Below, one piece after another: positions 45,058 through 54,069 of a stretch of DNA of 64,000 nucleotides. The stretch spans positions 1-64,000 of the forward strand of contig NZ_JAGDEL010000004.1 in NCBI RefSeq assembly GCF_017497975.1. The letters are read 5' to 3'. Every line of letters begins with the position of its first letter. The first letter of the stretch is position 1. The position numbers and the translations under genes are program-made. The stretch comes from Metabacillus bambusae. GTDB taxonomy: Bacteria; Bacillota; Bacilli; Bacillales; Bacillaceae. Under the pieces are notes generated by a model. The model was not told where the DNA came from, searched no databases, and saw only the letters and a program-made list of their open reading frames with translations.

Positions 45058-46239
45058 TTACATTTGCATCGTACCTTTTTTTACAATCGTTTTTTTACTA
45101 TAATATGAAGCTAAATAAACGCCAAGAAAAATGACAAAGATGAATGCTGATAACATATACATGGTTGAATAAGAAGTTATTCCAGCGATAATACCTAATA
45201 TAAAGGCTCCAATTCCAATTCCAAGATCAAAAAAGTTATAAAAAGTAGCTGTAGCTATTGTTTGCTTATCATTTGTAACTCTATTTATAATCCAAGCTTG
45301 AATTGTTGGAAATATTGCACCATACCCAATTCCATAAAAAGCCCCTGAAATCAAAAGCATTGTTAAGCTAGTAGAATAAGCTAAAAACAGAATGCCGATT
45401 AAACAAAATATTGCACCAGGTACTAGTACGGGAAAGGGACCGTATTGGTCAAATACCCTACCGGCAACGAGCCTAACTAAGAACTCAAACAATGGTACGA
45501 TTAAGAAAAAATATCCTATATTATCTATATTTGATTCTTTTCCAAACAATGTAATAAAACTCAGTATACCTCCATAAGAAACCCCAAGTAGCATCACAAA
45601 AAATGCTGGGAATACAGCTTCTTTTACAATAATTCTTTTATACCATTTTTCCTGTTTATGTGATTGATCAGGTTCCTTAATATGAGAGGCTTTTATAAAA
45701 TTGGTAAAAAATAATGTAGCAACGAGTACCAAACAAACAATAATAAAGAAATGATTAAAATTCCCATCTTCAATTAATAGAATCCCAATAAACGGTCCAA
45801 TTGAAGCTGCTAAAGTCGCTCCGATTGCAAAAAATCCAAGTCCTTCTCCTCTTCTACTTTCCGGTACAATTTCAGCAGCAATCGTACCATATAAAGTAGT
45901 AGCAAACCCAAAGCCAATTCCATGCAGTAGTCGGAACATTACAATGACAATTGCTATAGCGGAAAGATAATAACCAGCACTAGCTAGTAGACAGATAAAT
46001 ACTCCTATCAATAACAAGGATTTTTTTCCGAATTTTTTTACTCCCCAATCTGTGAGTGGTCTAGATAAGATTGCTGTTATAGTAAAAATCCCCATTATGA
46101 TACCAATTGATGAATCTGTTCCTCCACCTGCAGAAATAAACGCGGGAAGTGTAGGAAGAAGCATTTCAAATGCTAAAAATAAAAATGTGTTAGATAAAGC
46201 TAAGAAAATAAAATCCTTTGTCCAAAGTTGTTCTTTCAT
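45058..46239 (-). CDS. MFS exporter
   Basis: 393 residues from ATG at 46239, preceded by GAAAGGTG. Twelve membrane segments. The first-loop MFS motif is seen as RPLTDWGVKKFGKKSLLLIG; other blocks are LHGIGFGFATTLYGTIAAEIVPESRRGEGLGFF and AGRVFDQYGPFPV. These features match drug-efflux-type members with unknown substrate. Upstream lies operator O2. The next gene on the same strand is the MarR regulator, a common exporter-repressor pairing. A longer in-frame reading exists but would start far upstream without support. Confidence 0.9.
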   Translation of the reverse strand: MKEQLWTKDFIFLALSNTFLFLAFEMLLPTLPAFISAGGGTDSSIGIIMGIFTITAILSRPLTDWGVKKFGKKSLLLIGVFICLLASAGYYLSAIAIVIVMFRLLHGIGFGFATTLYGTIAAEIVPESRRGEGLGFFAIGATLAASIGPFIGILLIEDGNFNHFFIIVCLVLVATLFFTNFIKASHIKEPDQSHKQEKWYKRIIVKEAVFPAFFVMLLGVSYGGILSFITLFGKESNIDNIGYFFLIVPLFEFLVRLVAGRVFDQYGPFPVLVPGAIFCLIGILFLAYSTSLTMLLISGAFYGIGYGAIFPTIQAWIINRVTNDKQTIATATFYNFFDLGIGIGAFILGIIAGITSYSTMYMLSAFIFVIFLGVYLASYYSKKTIVKKGTMQM

Positions 46240-46316
46240 TTCATGACACCTTTCAAGTAGATTTAAGCATTTTAAATGGTTTGAAAATAAATCCACTCCT
46301 TTAATCATAATTTCTA

Positions 46317-46336
46317 ATCGTTAGCTATGAAACGAT
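46317..46336. promoter_or_regulatory. MarR-type operator O2
   Basis: The same 20 bases as O1, identical at every position, 78 bp upstream of the MFS start. TTGCTA lies two bases before it on the minus strand as a -35-like hexamer. Confidence 0.8.
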
Positions 46337-46436
46337 TTTAGCAAACAAAGAAATTTAATGCAATATTTATTTAAATATATCACTTACCTTTAATTAGACC
46401 AATCAATTATGGGGGTTCAATGAATTTGAAATTTAC

Positions 46437-46597
46437 TTAAGCACATTTAGTTCCTAGTTTTTTTAAATGTCCTTTACAAAGGGTACACATTATATAGCTG
46501 ATATGACTTAGGTGGTTTTTTTTAATCAATGTATATTCTTTTTTGTCATCTAAAAAATGAATAAATAAGCAATCCTTGCAAATGATTTTTGTTTCAT
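46437..46597 (-). pseudogene. Small Cys-rich protein gene with a frameshift
   Basis: The minus-strand frame reads IICKDCLFIHFLDDKKEY, NHLSHISYIMCTLCKGHL and ends LGTKCA. Two C-x2-C pairs suggest a zinc ribbon. The only nearby ATG (46597, MKQ) is in another frame; a single extra A in the AAAAA run would join them. It is a frameshifted gene or a sequencing slip. Family not recognised. Confidence 0.45.
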
Positions 46598-46655
46598 CTT
46601 TTGTTCACTTAATAACATAATTTAAAGTACAAGTCTACCTTTACAACATTTATCA

Positions 46656-46844
46656 CTATATTTGGTTTGAAACTTCATATCCTTTCTTTATTTTTTGATA
46701 GTTGAGAATAAGGTTATCTAGTTTGGTAGATAAAAAGATTGTCTCTGGATGTCTTAAACCTTTATCATTAGCTACTAGTAACATTTTACTTCTTAAATTG
46801 TCGATTTTTACTATTAAATCTAATTCATAATTAAGATTATCCAA
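46656..46844 (-). CDS. Spo0E-like aspartyl-phosphate phosphatase
   Basis: 62 residues from TTG at 46844 with AAAGGGG upstream. Two helices and the family pattern are visible: IDNLRSKMLLVANDKG, then HPETIFLSTKLDNLILNYQ, where the S-x-x-L-D element is the Spo0E active motif. Such proteins dephosphorylate Spo0A-P or related response regulators and delay sporulation. Operator O3 lies 88 bp upstream, suggesting joint control with the MarR regulon. TTG start and short length make expression uncertain. Confidence 0.8.
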   Translation of the reverse strand: MDNLNYELDLIVKIDNLRSKMLLVANDKGLRHPETIFLSTKLDNLILNYQKIKKGYEVSNQI

Positions 46845-46931
46845 TTTATTTTCCCCTTTAAAATGTTATAAAAATACATTTTCACAGAGCTCATAGTTTC
46901 TAATTTTACATAGATTAGAAAACCTATAATA

Positions 46932-46951
46932 ATCATTAGCTATGAAACGAT
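46932..46951. promoter_or_regulatory. MarR-type operator O3
   Basis: ATCATTAGCTATGAAACGAT, one base different from O1 and O2, upstream of the Spo0E-like gene; TTGTTA lies two bases before it on the minus strand, in the same arrangement as at O1 and O2. Confidence 0.7.
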
Positions 46952-47757
46952 AATAACAAAACATTTTTAAAATTACAATATTATCATGTAAGGTTGTCAA
47001 TGAGATTAAATCAATTATTCTTGCCAGCTCGGTTTAATTCAACCTCCTTCGCATTAATTCTTTATGCCGTGTACTTCCACAGTTGTTCAGGTTGAATAAC
47101 GGTATCCTTGAGGGTACTCCTCCTTAATCAAGCTTCCTATATACGCTTTTTAGCAATACTCATCATTCCTCACCTGCAGTTAGTTCAAGTTCAAATCCAC
47201 TTGGAATAGCTCTTCCAGCAGGAAACGATTCGGATGATTACCTATGCGTTAATTCAGGATTTTGGTTCTCATGATGAATCAATTTCTTCAACAGTCAGTA
47301 AAGATTCATTTTCCCAGTTTTTCAGAATCCTAATCTCTTCTGAAACAATCGGATTCTTCTAAAATTCAGTACGCACCATTCGATATTTTGCCATCTTCAA
47401 CCACTTCCCTTTCTACTTGAAAATTCTTTTCATAGACTATATATGGAAAAGTGGAGGAGAGAGTAGCGTATGTTTCACATAATATAAATATTTCTGTGGT
47501 ACCTATTAAGATCATGAGTTTCCCATGCCTTTCAATCAGTTTCTATTATGAACTACCTCAGTTTAATACGAATACCTCTCGAATGCTCACTTATTCGCAG
47601 GATTTCATAACCCATGTAAATGGATTTACGGCTAGCCACACAGTCTTATTCATGGACAATAGCAAACTTCAAAACTATTACACGTAAAAAATACCCTCAG
47701 TATAGTCCTTAATGAAAACATTTTTACTATCAATAATATTTGTATGCAAAAAATGAA
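46952..47757. other. Long gene-free region with coding relics
   Basis: About 800 bp without an intact gene. The minus strand contains decayed coding sequence (47170-47394). Plus-strand frames here have no ribosome binding site or family resemblance. Confidence 0.5.
47170..47394 (-). pseudogene. Decayed coding relics, first part DnaD-like
   Basis: ATG at 47394 opens MAKYRMVRTEF-stop-KNPIVSEEI, the typical start of DnaD-domain replication proteins of phages and plasmids. Further on, in another frame, AGRAIPSGFELELTAGEE is readable but not identified. Several stops show decay. Confidence 0.35.
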
Positions 47758-47758
47758 A

Positions 47759-47782
47759 AAGCTGCCCAAAAGAGGCAGCCTT
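47759..47782 (-). terminator. Rho-independent terminator of ppdK
   Basis: GGCTGCC and GGCAGC arms around TCTTTTG, then a T-rich tract on the minus strand, nine bases after the ppdK stop. Confidence 0.85.
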
Positions 47783-47790
47783 CTTCATTT

Positions 47791-50463
47791 TTATATTTGA
47801 ATTTGAAGTTTATACTGTTTTTGTTCATGTTTAATATTAGCCTGAGCCGCTGCAAGTCGCGCAAGAGGTACACGGTATGGTGAACAGCTTACGTAATCCA
47901 ATCCTATATCATGGCAGAATTGTATTGATTTCTTTTCTCCTCCATGTTCTCCGCAAATACCTGTTTTTAACCCTGGCTTTATTCCCCTACCCAGGTTTAG
48001 GCCGGTTTCAACAAGTTTTCCTACTCCTTCTTGATCAAGAGAAGCGAATGGATTTTCTGGAAGAACTTTGTTTTCAATATAGGCTTGGAGGAACTTACCC
48101 TCTGCATCATCTCTGCTGAATCCAAATGTCGTTTGGGTTAAATCATTTGTTCCAAACGAGAAAAAGTCCGCCTCTCCGGCAATTTGGTCAGCTGTTAAAG
48201 CAGCTCGTGGTACTTCAATCATCGTACCAATGAGATAATCAAATTCCTGTCCTGTTTCTTCCTCAACTTGTAACTTAGCATTGATCACTAATTGCCGCAT
48301 TTCTTTTAACTCATTTACATGCCCAACCAATGGGATCATAATTTCTGGTTTTACGACCATTCCTTTTTCCATTACATTTGCTATTGCATAAAAGATTGCT
48401 TTAGCTTGCATCATATAAATCTCTGGAAAAATCATTCCCAATCTGCAGCCGCGGTGGCCTAACATTGGATTAAATTCATCTAATTGGCGAACTTTTCTTA
48501 ATAGCTGCTCTTTATCCTTTAATTCCTTAGAATTCGAATTTGTTATCTGAAGTTTTGTAACCTCAACTAGAAGTTCTTCTTTATCTGGTAAAAATTCGTG
48601 AAGGGGAGGATCTAATAGTCGAATCGTTACAGGATTTCCCTGCATCGCTTCAAAGATTCCTTCAAAATCTTCTTGCTGCATTGGTAATAACTTGGCTAAA
48701 GCATTTTCACGCTCCTGATGTGTTTCTGCAAGTATCATCTCTTGTACAATTGGAATTCGCTTGGAATCCATAAACATATGCTCTGTACGGCATAATCCGA
48801 TTCCACCTGCTCCAAATTCAAGAGCTTTTTTGGCATCAACTGGATTGTCAGCATTTGCTCTAACACCAAGTTTTCTTTCTTCATCTGCCCAAGAAAGCAA
48901 CAATTGAAACTCATCTGATAACTGCGGTTCAATCATCGGAATTTCCCCTATCATAATTTCACCAGTTGAACCATCAATCGTAATGATATCACCTTGTTTT
49001 ACGATCGTTTCTCCTACTTTAAATTGCTTTGACTTTAAATCAATCTTTAATGATTCACAGCCGCATATGCACGGCTTTCCCATACCTCTTGCAACAACAG
49101 CTGCGTGGCTTGTCATTCCCCCGCGGCTAGTGACCGTTGCCTCGGCAGCAACAATTCCATGAATATCATCAGGTGTTGTTTCTGAACGAACAAGAATAAT
49201 CTTCTTTTTCTCATCTTTTGCTAACCTTTCAGCTTCGTCTGCATCAAATACGACTTCTCCTGTTGCTGCCCCAGGAGATGCTGGCAAGCCTTTCGCTAAC
49301 TGTTTTCGTTGATATGTATCATCGATTCGACGATGGAGGAGTTGATTAAGTTGATCAGGGTCTACACGTAGAATTGCTTCCTGCTCATTAATGATTTGTT
49401 CTTTTACTAATTCAACCGCTATTCTAATGGCAGCTTGGGCTGTTCTTTTTCCAGTTCGTGTTTGCAGAATAAATAGTTCACCACGCTCGACCGTAAACTC
49501 GATATCCTGCATGTCTTGATAATGCTTTTCCAGAAGGTGGCATGTGCGGGCAAACTGCTGATATACTTCTGGCATTTCTTCATGGAGAGAAGCAATTGGT
49601 TGCGGAGTGCGAATCCCGGCAACAACATCCTCTCCCTGTGCATTTATCAAATATTCACCGTAAAGCTCCGCTTCCCCTGTAGAGGGATTACGAGTAAAAG
49701 CTACTCCAGTACCAGAATTGTTGCCCATATTTCCAAATACCATGCTTTGAATGTTCACAGCTGTTCCAAGATGATCGGGAATATTCTGAAGACGACGGTA
49801 TACAATAGCACGTTGATTATTCCACGAATCAAAAACAGCACGAATCGAGAGGAATAACTGTTCCTTTGGATCCTCAGGAAAAGTCTTTGTCGAATGCTTA
49901 GCTACAATCTCTTTATATCCTTTTATCACTTCTTTCCAATCTTCTTCAGACATTTCAGGATCTGAGCTATATCCCTTTTCTTCCCTGACTTCTTCCAAAA
50001 ATTGTTCAAAATAAAAGCCATCTATTTTAAGGACTACATTACTAAACATTTGAATAAATCTACGGTATGAGTCATAGGCAAAACGTGGATTATTTGTCAG
50101 CTTTGCCATCCCTTCGACAGTACCATCATTCATGCCAAGATTTAAAATGGTATCCATCATTCCCGGCATCGAATGCACTGCACCAGAGCGTACTGAAACA
50201 AGCAGCGGATTTGATGGATCCCCAAGTCTTTTTCCTGTTTTTTCTTCAAGGGTGTTAAGGGCTTCTAAAACCTGAAATTCCATCTCTGTTGAAATCGATT
50301 TTCCCGCATCATAATATTTATTACATGTCTCTGTTGTAATGGTAAACCCATAAGGGACAGGTAAGCCAATTCGGGTCATTTCCGCTAAATTAGCTCCCTT
50401 ACCTCCTAAAAGAACCTTTTTTTGGCTGTTTCCCTCATCAAACATATAAACAAATTTACCCAT
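47791..50463 (-). CDS. ppdK: Pyruvate phosphate dikinase
   Basis: 890 residues. The N-terminal nucleotide-binding domain has GGKGANLAEMTRIGLPVP and VSVRSGAVHSMPGMMDTILNLG. The swivelling domain carries the phospho-histidine in TSRGGMTSHAAVVARGMGKP (His453), with Thr451 as the site phosphorylated by the regulatory protein. The C-terminal PEP/pyruvate barrel shows ARNADNP-like and GLCRTEHMF motifs and FSFGTNDLTQ, with catalytic Cys in KTGICGEHGG. It interconverts pyruvate, ATP and Pi with PEP, AMP and PPi. Overlaps its regulator gene by eight bases. Confidence 0.96.
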   Translation of the reverse strand: MGKFVYMFDEGNSQKKVLLGGKGANLAEMTRIGLPVPYGFTITTETCNKYYDAGKSISTEMEFQVLEALNTLEEKTGKRLGDPSNPLLVSVRSGAVHSMPGMMDTILNLGMNDGTVEGMAKLTNNPRFAYDSYRRFIQMFSNVVLKIDGFYFEQFLEEVREEKGYSSDPEMSEEDWKEVIKGYKEIVAKHSTKTFPEDPKEQLFLSIRAVFDSWNNQRAIVYRRLQNIPDHLGTAVNIQSMVFGNMGNNSGTGVAFTRNPSTGEAELYGEYLINAQGEDVVAGIRTPQPIASLHEEMPEVYQQFARTCHLLEKHYQDMQDIEFTVERGELFILQTRTGKRTAQAAIRIAVELVKEQIINEQEAILRVDPDQLNQLLHRRIDDTYQRKQLAKGLPASPGAATGEVVFDADEAERLAKDEKKKIILVRSETTPDDIHGIVAAEATVTSRGGMTSHAAVVARGMGKPCICGCESLKIDLKSKQFKVGETIVKQGDIITIDGSTGEIMIGEIPMIEPQLSDEFQLLLSWADEERKLGVRANADNPVDAKKALEFGAGGIGLCRTEHMFMDSKRIPIVQEMILAETHQERENALAKLLPMQQEDFEGIFEAMQGNPVTIRLLDPPLHEFLPDKEELLVEVTKLQITNSNSKELKDKEQLLRKVRQLDEFNPMLGHRGCRLGMIFPEIYMMQAKAIFYAIANVMEKGMVVKPEIMIPLVGHVNELKEMRQLVINAKLQVEEETGQEFDYLIGTMIEVPRAALTADQIAGEADFFSFGTNDLTQTTFGFSRDDAEGKFLQAYIENKVLPENPFASLDQEGVGKLVETGLNLGRGIKPGLKTGICGEHGGEKKSIQFCHDIGLDYVSCSPYRVPLARLAAAQANIKHEQKQYKLQIQI

Positions 50464-51280
50464 TAAAAACTGCCCCTCTCTTTTTTAACATTGCTAGTAT
50501 TAAATCAGCTGTCTCTTCTATCGCTTTATTTGAGACATTAATAACCGGACAACCTATTCGTTTCATAATTTTTTCTGCATATTCCAATTCTTTAAGGATC
50601 CGATCAAAATTCGCATAATTCGCTTGGGTTGTTAACCCTAAATTTTTTAATCGCTCCGTACGAATTTCATTCAGTTTATCTGGTGTTATGATTAAACCAA
50701 CACATTTATTTTTTTGAATATCAAAAAGTTCATCAGGAGGTGCAATTTCTGGTATTAAAGGTACATTTGCTACCTTAAATCGCTTATGGGCCAAATACAT
50801 AGAAAGCGGTGTCTTCGATGTTCTAGAAACTCCAATTAATACAATATCTGCATGCTTAATCCCTCTTACATCTTGTCCATCATCATATTTTACTGCAAAC
50901 TCTACCGCTTCCACTCTGCGGAAATAGTTATCATCTAATTGCCTCATAAGCCTTGGCTGCCGAACAGGGTCTTTATTAAATTTTTGAATAAATGCTTCCA
51001 TAAGCGGATTCATTAAATCAATCGCCATGATTCCTGTTTCCTCTGCCCGCTGATCAAGAAATTGCTTTAAAGACGGTACTACGATCGTATAGGCAATGAT
51101 GGAATTATTATATTTAGCGGCAGTAATGACATTATTAAGATCCTTAATATCCTCTACATAGGAAATATGCTTAATTTCAACATCTTCCCAATTAAATTGT
51201 GATGCAACTGCTTTTACCATCAACTCAGCTGTTTCTCCAACCGAATCAGATACTACATAAACCATTTTCTTCTTATTCAC
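50456..51280 (-). CDS. PPDK regulatory protein (kinase/pyrophosphorylase, YqfL family)
   Basis: 274 residues of the DUF299 family. VSDSVGETAELMVKAVASQF opens the protein, and the P-loop-like LIGVSRTSKTPLSMYLAH is conserved. It phosphorylates the dikinase on Thr with ADP and removes the phosphate with Pi. The eight-base overlap with ppdK, and the TSH target motif present in that enzyme, make the partnership clear. Confidence 0.94.
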   Translation of the reverse strand: MNKKKMVYVVSDSVGETAELMVKAVASQFNWEDVEIKHISYVEDIKDLNNVITAAKYNNSIIAYTIVVPSLKQFLDQRAEETGIMAIDLMNPLMEAFIQKFNKDPVRQPRLMRQLDDNYFRRVEAVEFAVKYDDGQDVRGIKHADIVLIGVSRTSKTPLSMYLAHKRFKVANVPLIPEIAPPDELFDIQKNKCVGLIITPDKLNEIRTERLKNLGLTTQANYANFDRILKELEYAEKIMKRIGCPVINVSNKAIEETADLILAMLKKRGAVFNG

Positions 51281-51447
51281 ATCCGACCTCCTGTTCTTGC
51301 CTCTTTTTATTGTTTCATTGAGTTATTAGGTTATACTAATTACTTGATATTCACATTAATGTGTTATGCTAATTAATTAAATAGTATATTACCATTTTTG
51401 GTGATTAGATACAATCCCTTAGCATAAATAATGTTAATTTCATATAT

Positions 51448-52389
51448 TCATTTAAATACATATTTTTTTAAAAAGTTAATTCTAGATTTTGCATTGTTTT
51501 TTGTAATAATATCTACTCCACTATCAATCCTTTTGTCTACAGTACCTCCCTTAATTACTTTTAATGCTTCCATTACGCTAAGGTACCCCATATCAAAAGG
51601 ATTCTGGGCTAAGGTAATACTCAACTTGTCCTCATCAACCGCTTTCAGCATTCCCATAGTACCGTCTGTTCCAACGACGGGTATATTTAATGATTTTTCC
51701 TCTATCACTTTTTGTGCATCTAAAGCTAGATTGTCATTTGTAGCAAACACTCCTTTAATATCAGGATAAGTTTGCATAATGTTACTCATTAAGGAATTCA
51801 TCTTTGGAGATTTATCATTTCCTAGCTGTTCTATGACGATCTCAATTCCCACACGTTCTAGAACCTCTTTTGCTCCCTTAATCCTGTCATTCACAACTGA
51901 ATTAGTTTTTGTATCGAAAATAAAAACTACTCGATCCCCTGGGTACAAAAATGATGATAATACTGCTCCTGCTTTTTCCCCCAGCATATGGTGATTCGTC
52001 CCAATAAAGGTAGTTTGATCCTTCCATCGAGCATCTTTATTCAACATTAACACCGGGATACTTCTTTTTTTATACTCCTTGAATACAGGAATAGTTGCAG
52101 ATGGTTCAATAGGTGTGACGATTAGTGCATCTGGGTTTTGTTTTAGAAAATCTTTCAATATAGTAATCTGTTTTGAGGTTGAATATTGTGAACCAGGCGC
52201 TATTACTTTCCCATCTATATCAAAATCAGCAAATCCCTTTTCTATTCCTGCTTTGACCGTTTTCGAATATTCAGTATTTAGTTCTTGTAAAACGACAACA
52301 ACTTTAGGCTTTTTATCTTCCATAAGAGACTTACCCATAAATCCTATTAAAATAGAAAGTAAAACTAATGGTATCATCCACTTTTTCAT
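51448..52389 (-). CDS. Lone periplasmic-binding-type protein (RbsB/Peripla_BP_4)
   Basis: 313 residues. The N-terminus has one hydrophobic helix (MIPLVLLSILIGFMG) without a lipobox cysteine, so it is probably membrane-anchored. The body follows the sugar-binding fold: KVVVVLQELNTEYSKTVKAGIEKGF, DALIVTPIEPSATIP, GVFATNDNLALDAQ, VVGTDGTMGMLKAV. No transporter or sensor gene is adjacent, so it may deliver ligand to a kinase or an ABC system elsewhere. Repeat copy E lies 50 bp upstream of its start, leaving little room for a promoter outside it. Confidence 0.85.
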   Translation of the reverse strand: MKKWMIPLVLLSILIGFMGKSLMEDKKPKVVVVLQELNTEYSKTVKAGIEKGFADFDIDGKVIAPGSQYSTSKQITILKDFLKQNPDALIVTPIEPSATIPVFKEYKKRSIPVLMLNKDARWKDQTTFIGTNHHMLGEKAGAVLSSFLYPGDRVVFIFDTKTNSVVNDRIKGAKEVLERVGIEIVIEQLGNDKSPKMNSLMSNIMQTYPDIKGVFATNDNLALDAQKVIEEKSLNIPVVGTDGTMGMLKAVDEDKLSITLAQNPFDMGYLSVMEALKVIKGGTVDKRIDSGVDIITKNNAKSRINFLKKYVFK

Positions 52390-52438
52390 GATTCACCGTC
52401 CTCTTATGATGCAAAAGCAGAACTAAAATTTTAATAAG

Positions 52439-52602
52439 AACAAAAGCGCAAGCGCCTTGAACAGACCCGACAAGCATAAGATGATTTAGAATAGAAGGCG
52501 TTCTTTGCCTTCAATTCTAAATTAGCTTATGACCTCGAGGGGCTAGGCGCTGGAGCTGGCTGTCGTGCGCTTAGCCATAGTTCAAGAATTTTATAATTTC
52601 CT
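52439..52602. repeat. 160-bp interspersed repeat, copy E (type II)
   Basis: Nearly the same as copy B: stem ATTTAGAATAGAAGGCG against GCCTTCAATTCTAAAT, GACCTCGAGGGGCTAGGCG, end TTTTATAATTTCCT. The 5' part differs (CAGACCCGACAAGCATAAG). Confidence 0.85.
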
Positions 52603-52734
52603 AAACGATAAAAAATAAGATTTCTTGATTACATATTTTTAGTTTGATGCAGTAGGAACCAGTCAGTAAGTTTATCAACATTCGAAATCAGACTAAAATC
52701 AATAGAAGTTATTCATAAATACTAGAAGTAAGAG
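52603..52734. other. Intergenic, nothing recognised
   Basis: AT-rich spacer between repeat E and the hairpin downstream of ald. Confidence 0.5.
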
Positions 52735-52769
52735 AAACAGCCGAGGCTATCTAATAAGCCTGGCTGTTA
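52735..52769. terminator. Stem-loop between ald and the binding-protein gene
   Basis: ACAGCC-AGGCT and AGCCT-GGCTGT pair with one mismatch; a T-rich tract follows on the plus strand and a weaker one on the minus strand. It probably ends ald transcription. Confidence 0.55.
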
Positions 52770-52935
52770 TTTTCTCTCGCTATATAGCAAATTAAAGTTA
52801 TCCCAATTTTTTCTCAGTCCACCACACGATGAAAGTTATATAGATATTGACTTATTATTTTTACGCGACTTTTAACACTACATGTTCATTTTTACTTCCT
52901 ATTATTCAAATAGAGTTTTGGTTCATTAACGATTC

Positions 52936-54069
52936 TTAAACATTAGTAAGTTCCATTTCAAAAGCCTTTTCAGGTGAGACAAAATTATACCCAAGATCTT
53001 TTGCCACAGCTTCGTATGTGATTTCACCGTATGCTACATTTAAACCAAGCATTAATGATTGATTGTCTATAAGTGCTTGGACCACACCTTTGTTGGCAAT
53101 CTGTAATGCATAAGGAACTGTGACATTTGTTAAAGCAATAGTAGATGTTCTTGGAACCGCACCAGGCATGTTTGCTACTGCGTAATGAACAACGTCATAT
53201 TTTTCATATGTTGGGTTGTCGTGTGTTGTAATATGATCAACTGTCTCGACAATACCACCTTGATCAATGGCAACATCAACGATAACAGAACCAGGTTTCA
53301 TCGCTTTTACCATTTCTTCCGTTACTAGCTTAGGAGCTTTTGCACCTGGGATTAATACAGCTCCTATTAATAGATCAGATTCTGACACTGCTTTTGCGAT
53401 ATTTAATGGATTTGACATTAATGTTTGAATTTGTTTTCCAAAAATATCATCTAATTGACGTAGTCGATCTGCACTTAAGTCCATAATGGTAACATCTGCC
53501 CCTAAACCAATTGCCATTTTCGCTGCATTTGTACCTACGATACCACCACCGATGATCGTTACTTTACCGCGACTGACGCCAGGAACACCAGCAAGTAGAA
53601 TTCCTTTTCCACCATTAGATTTTTGTAAGAATTGAGAGCCAATTTGTGCAGCCATACGACCTGCTACCTCACTCATTGGAGTAAGTAGAGGAAGTGTGCG
53701 GTTTACTTCAACTGTTTCATAAGCAATCGCAATAACTCCTTTGTCCTTAAGAGCTTGGGCTAAGGCTGGCTCAGCAGCTAAGTGTAAGTAAGTGAATAAA
53801 ATTAACCCTTCACGGAAATAGTGATATTCACTTGGAAGAGGTTCTTTCACTTTCATAATCATTTCCGCCTTCGACCATAAATCTCTAGCATTTTCGATAA
53901 TTTCTCCACCAACGTTAGCGTAATCTTCATTTGTAAAGCCACTTCCAACTCCAGCATCTTTTTCAATTAATACCTTATGACCAGCATTTACAATGGAAAC
54001 CAATCCAGCTGGTGTTAAAGCTACACGATTTTCATTATTTTTAATCTCTTTTGGAACTCCAATAATCAT
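52936..54069 (-). CDS. ald: Alanine dehydrogenase
   Basis: 377 residues. [22 protein letters not shown], the catalytic His region [19 protein letters not shown], and the NAD-binding [21 protein letters not shown] are diagnostic. It reversibly deaminates L-alanine to pyruvate with NAD+ and is a major enzyme of alanine use and of sporulating Bacillus. AGGAGG precedes the ATG. The upstream neighbour on the same strand is an alanine symporter, fitting a joint role, though a terminator lies between them. Confidence 0.96.
   Translation of the reverse strand: MIIGVPKEIKNNENRVALTPAGLVSIVNAGHKVLIEKDAGVGSGFTNEDYANVGGEIIENARDLWSKAEMIMKVKEPLPSEYHYFREGLILFTYLHLAAEPALAQALKDKGVIAIAYETVEVNRTLPLLTPMSEVAGRMAAQIGSQFLQKSNGGKGILLAGVPGVSRGKVTIIGGGIVGTNAAKMAIGLGADVTIMDLSADRLRQLDDIFGKQIQTLMSNPLNIAKAVSESDLLIGAVLIPGAKAPKLVTEEMVKAMKPGSVIVDVAIDQGGIVETVDHITTHDNPTYEKYDVVHYAVANMPGAVPRTSTIALTNVTVPYALQIANKGVVQALIDNQSLMLGLNVAYGEITYEAVAKDLGYNFVSPEKAFEMELTNV

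Noticed and set aside
47451-47687. 78-codon plus-strand frame in the gene-free region
   Set aside because: No family resemblance; lies opposite decayed coding sequence.
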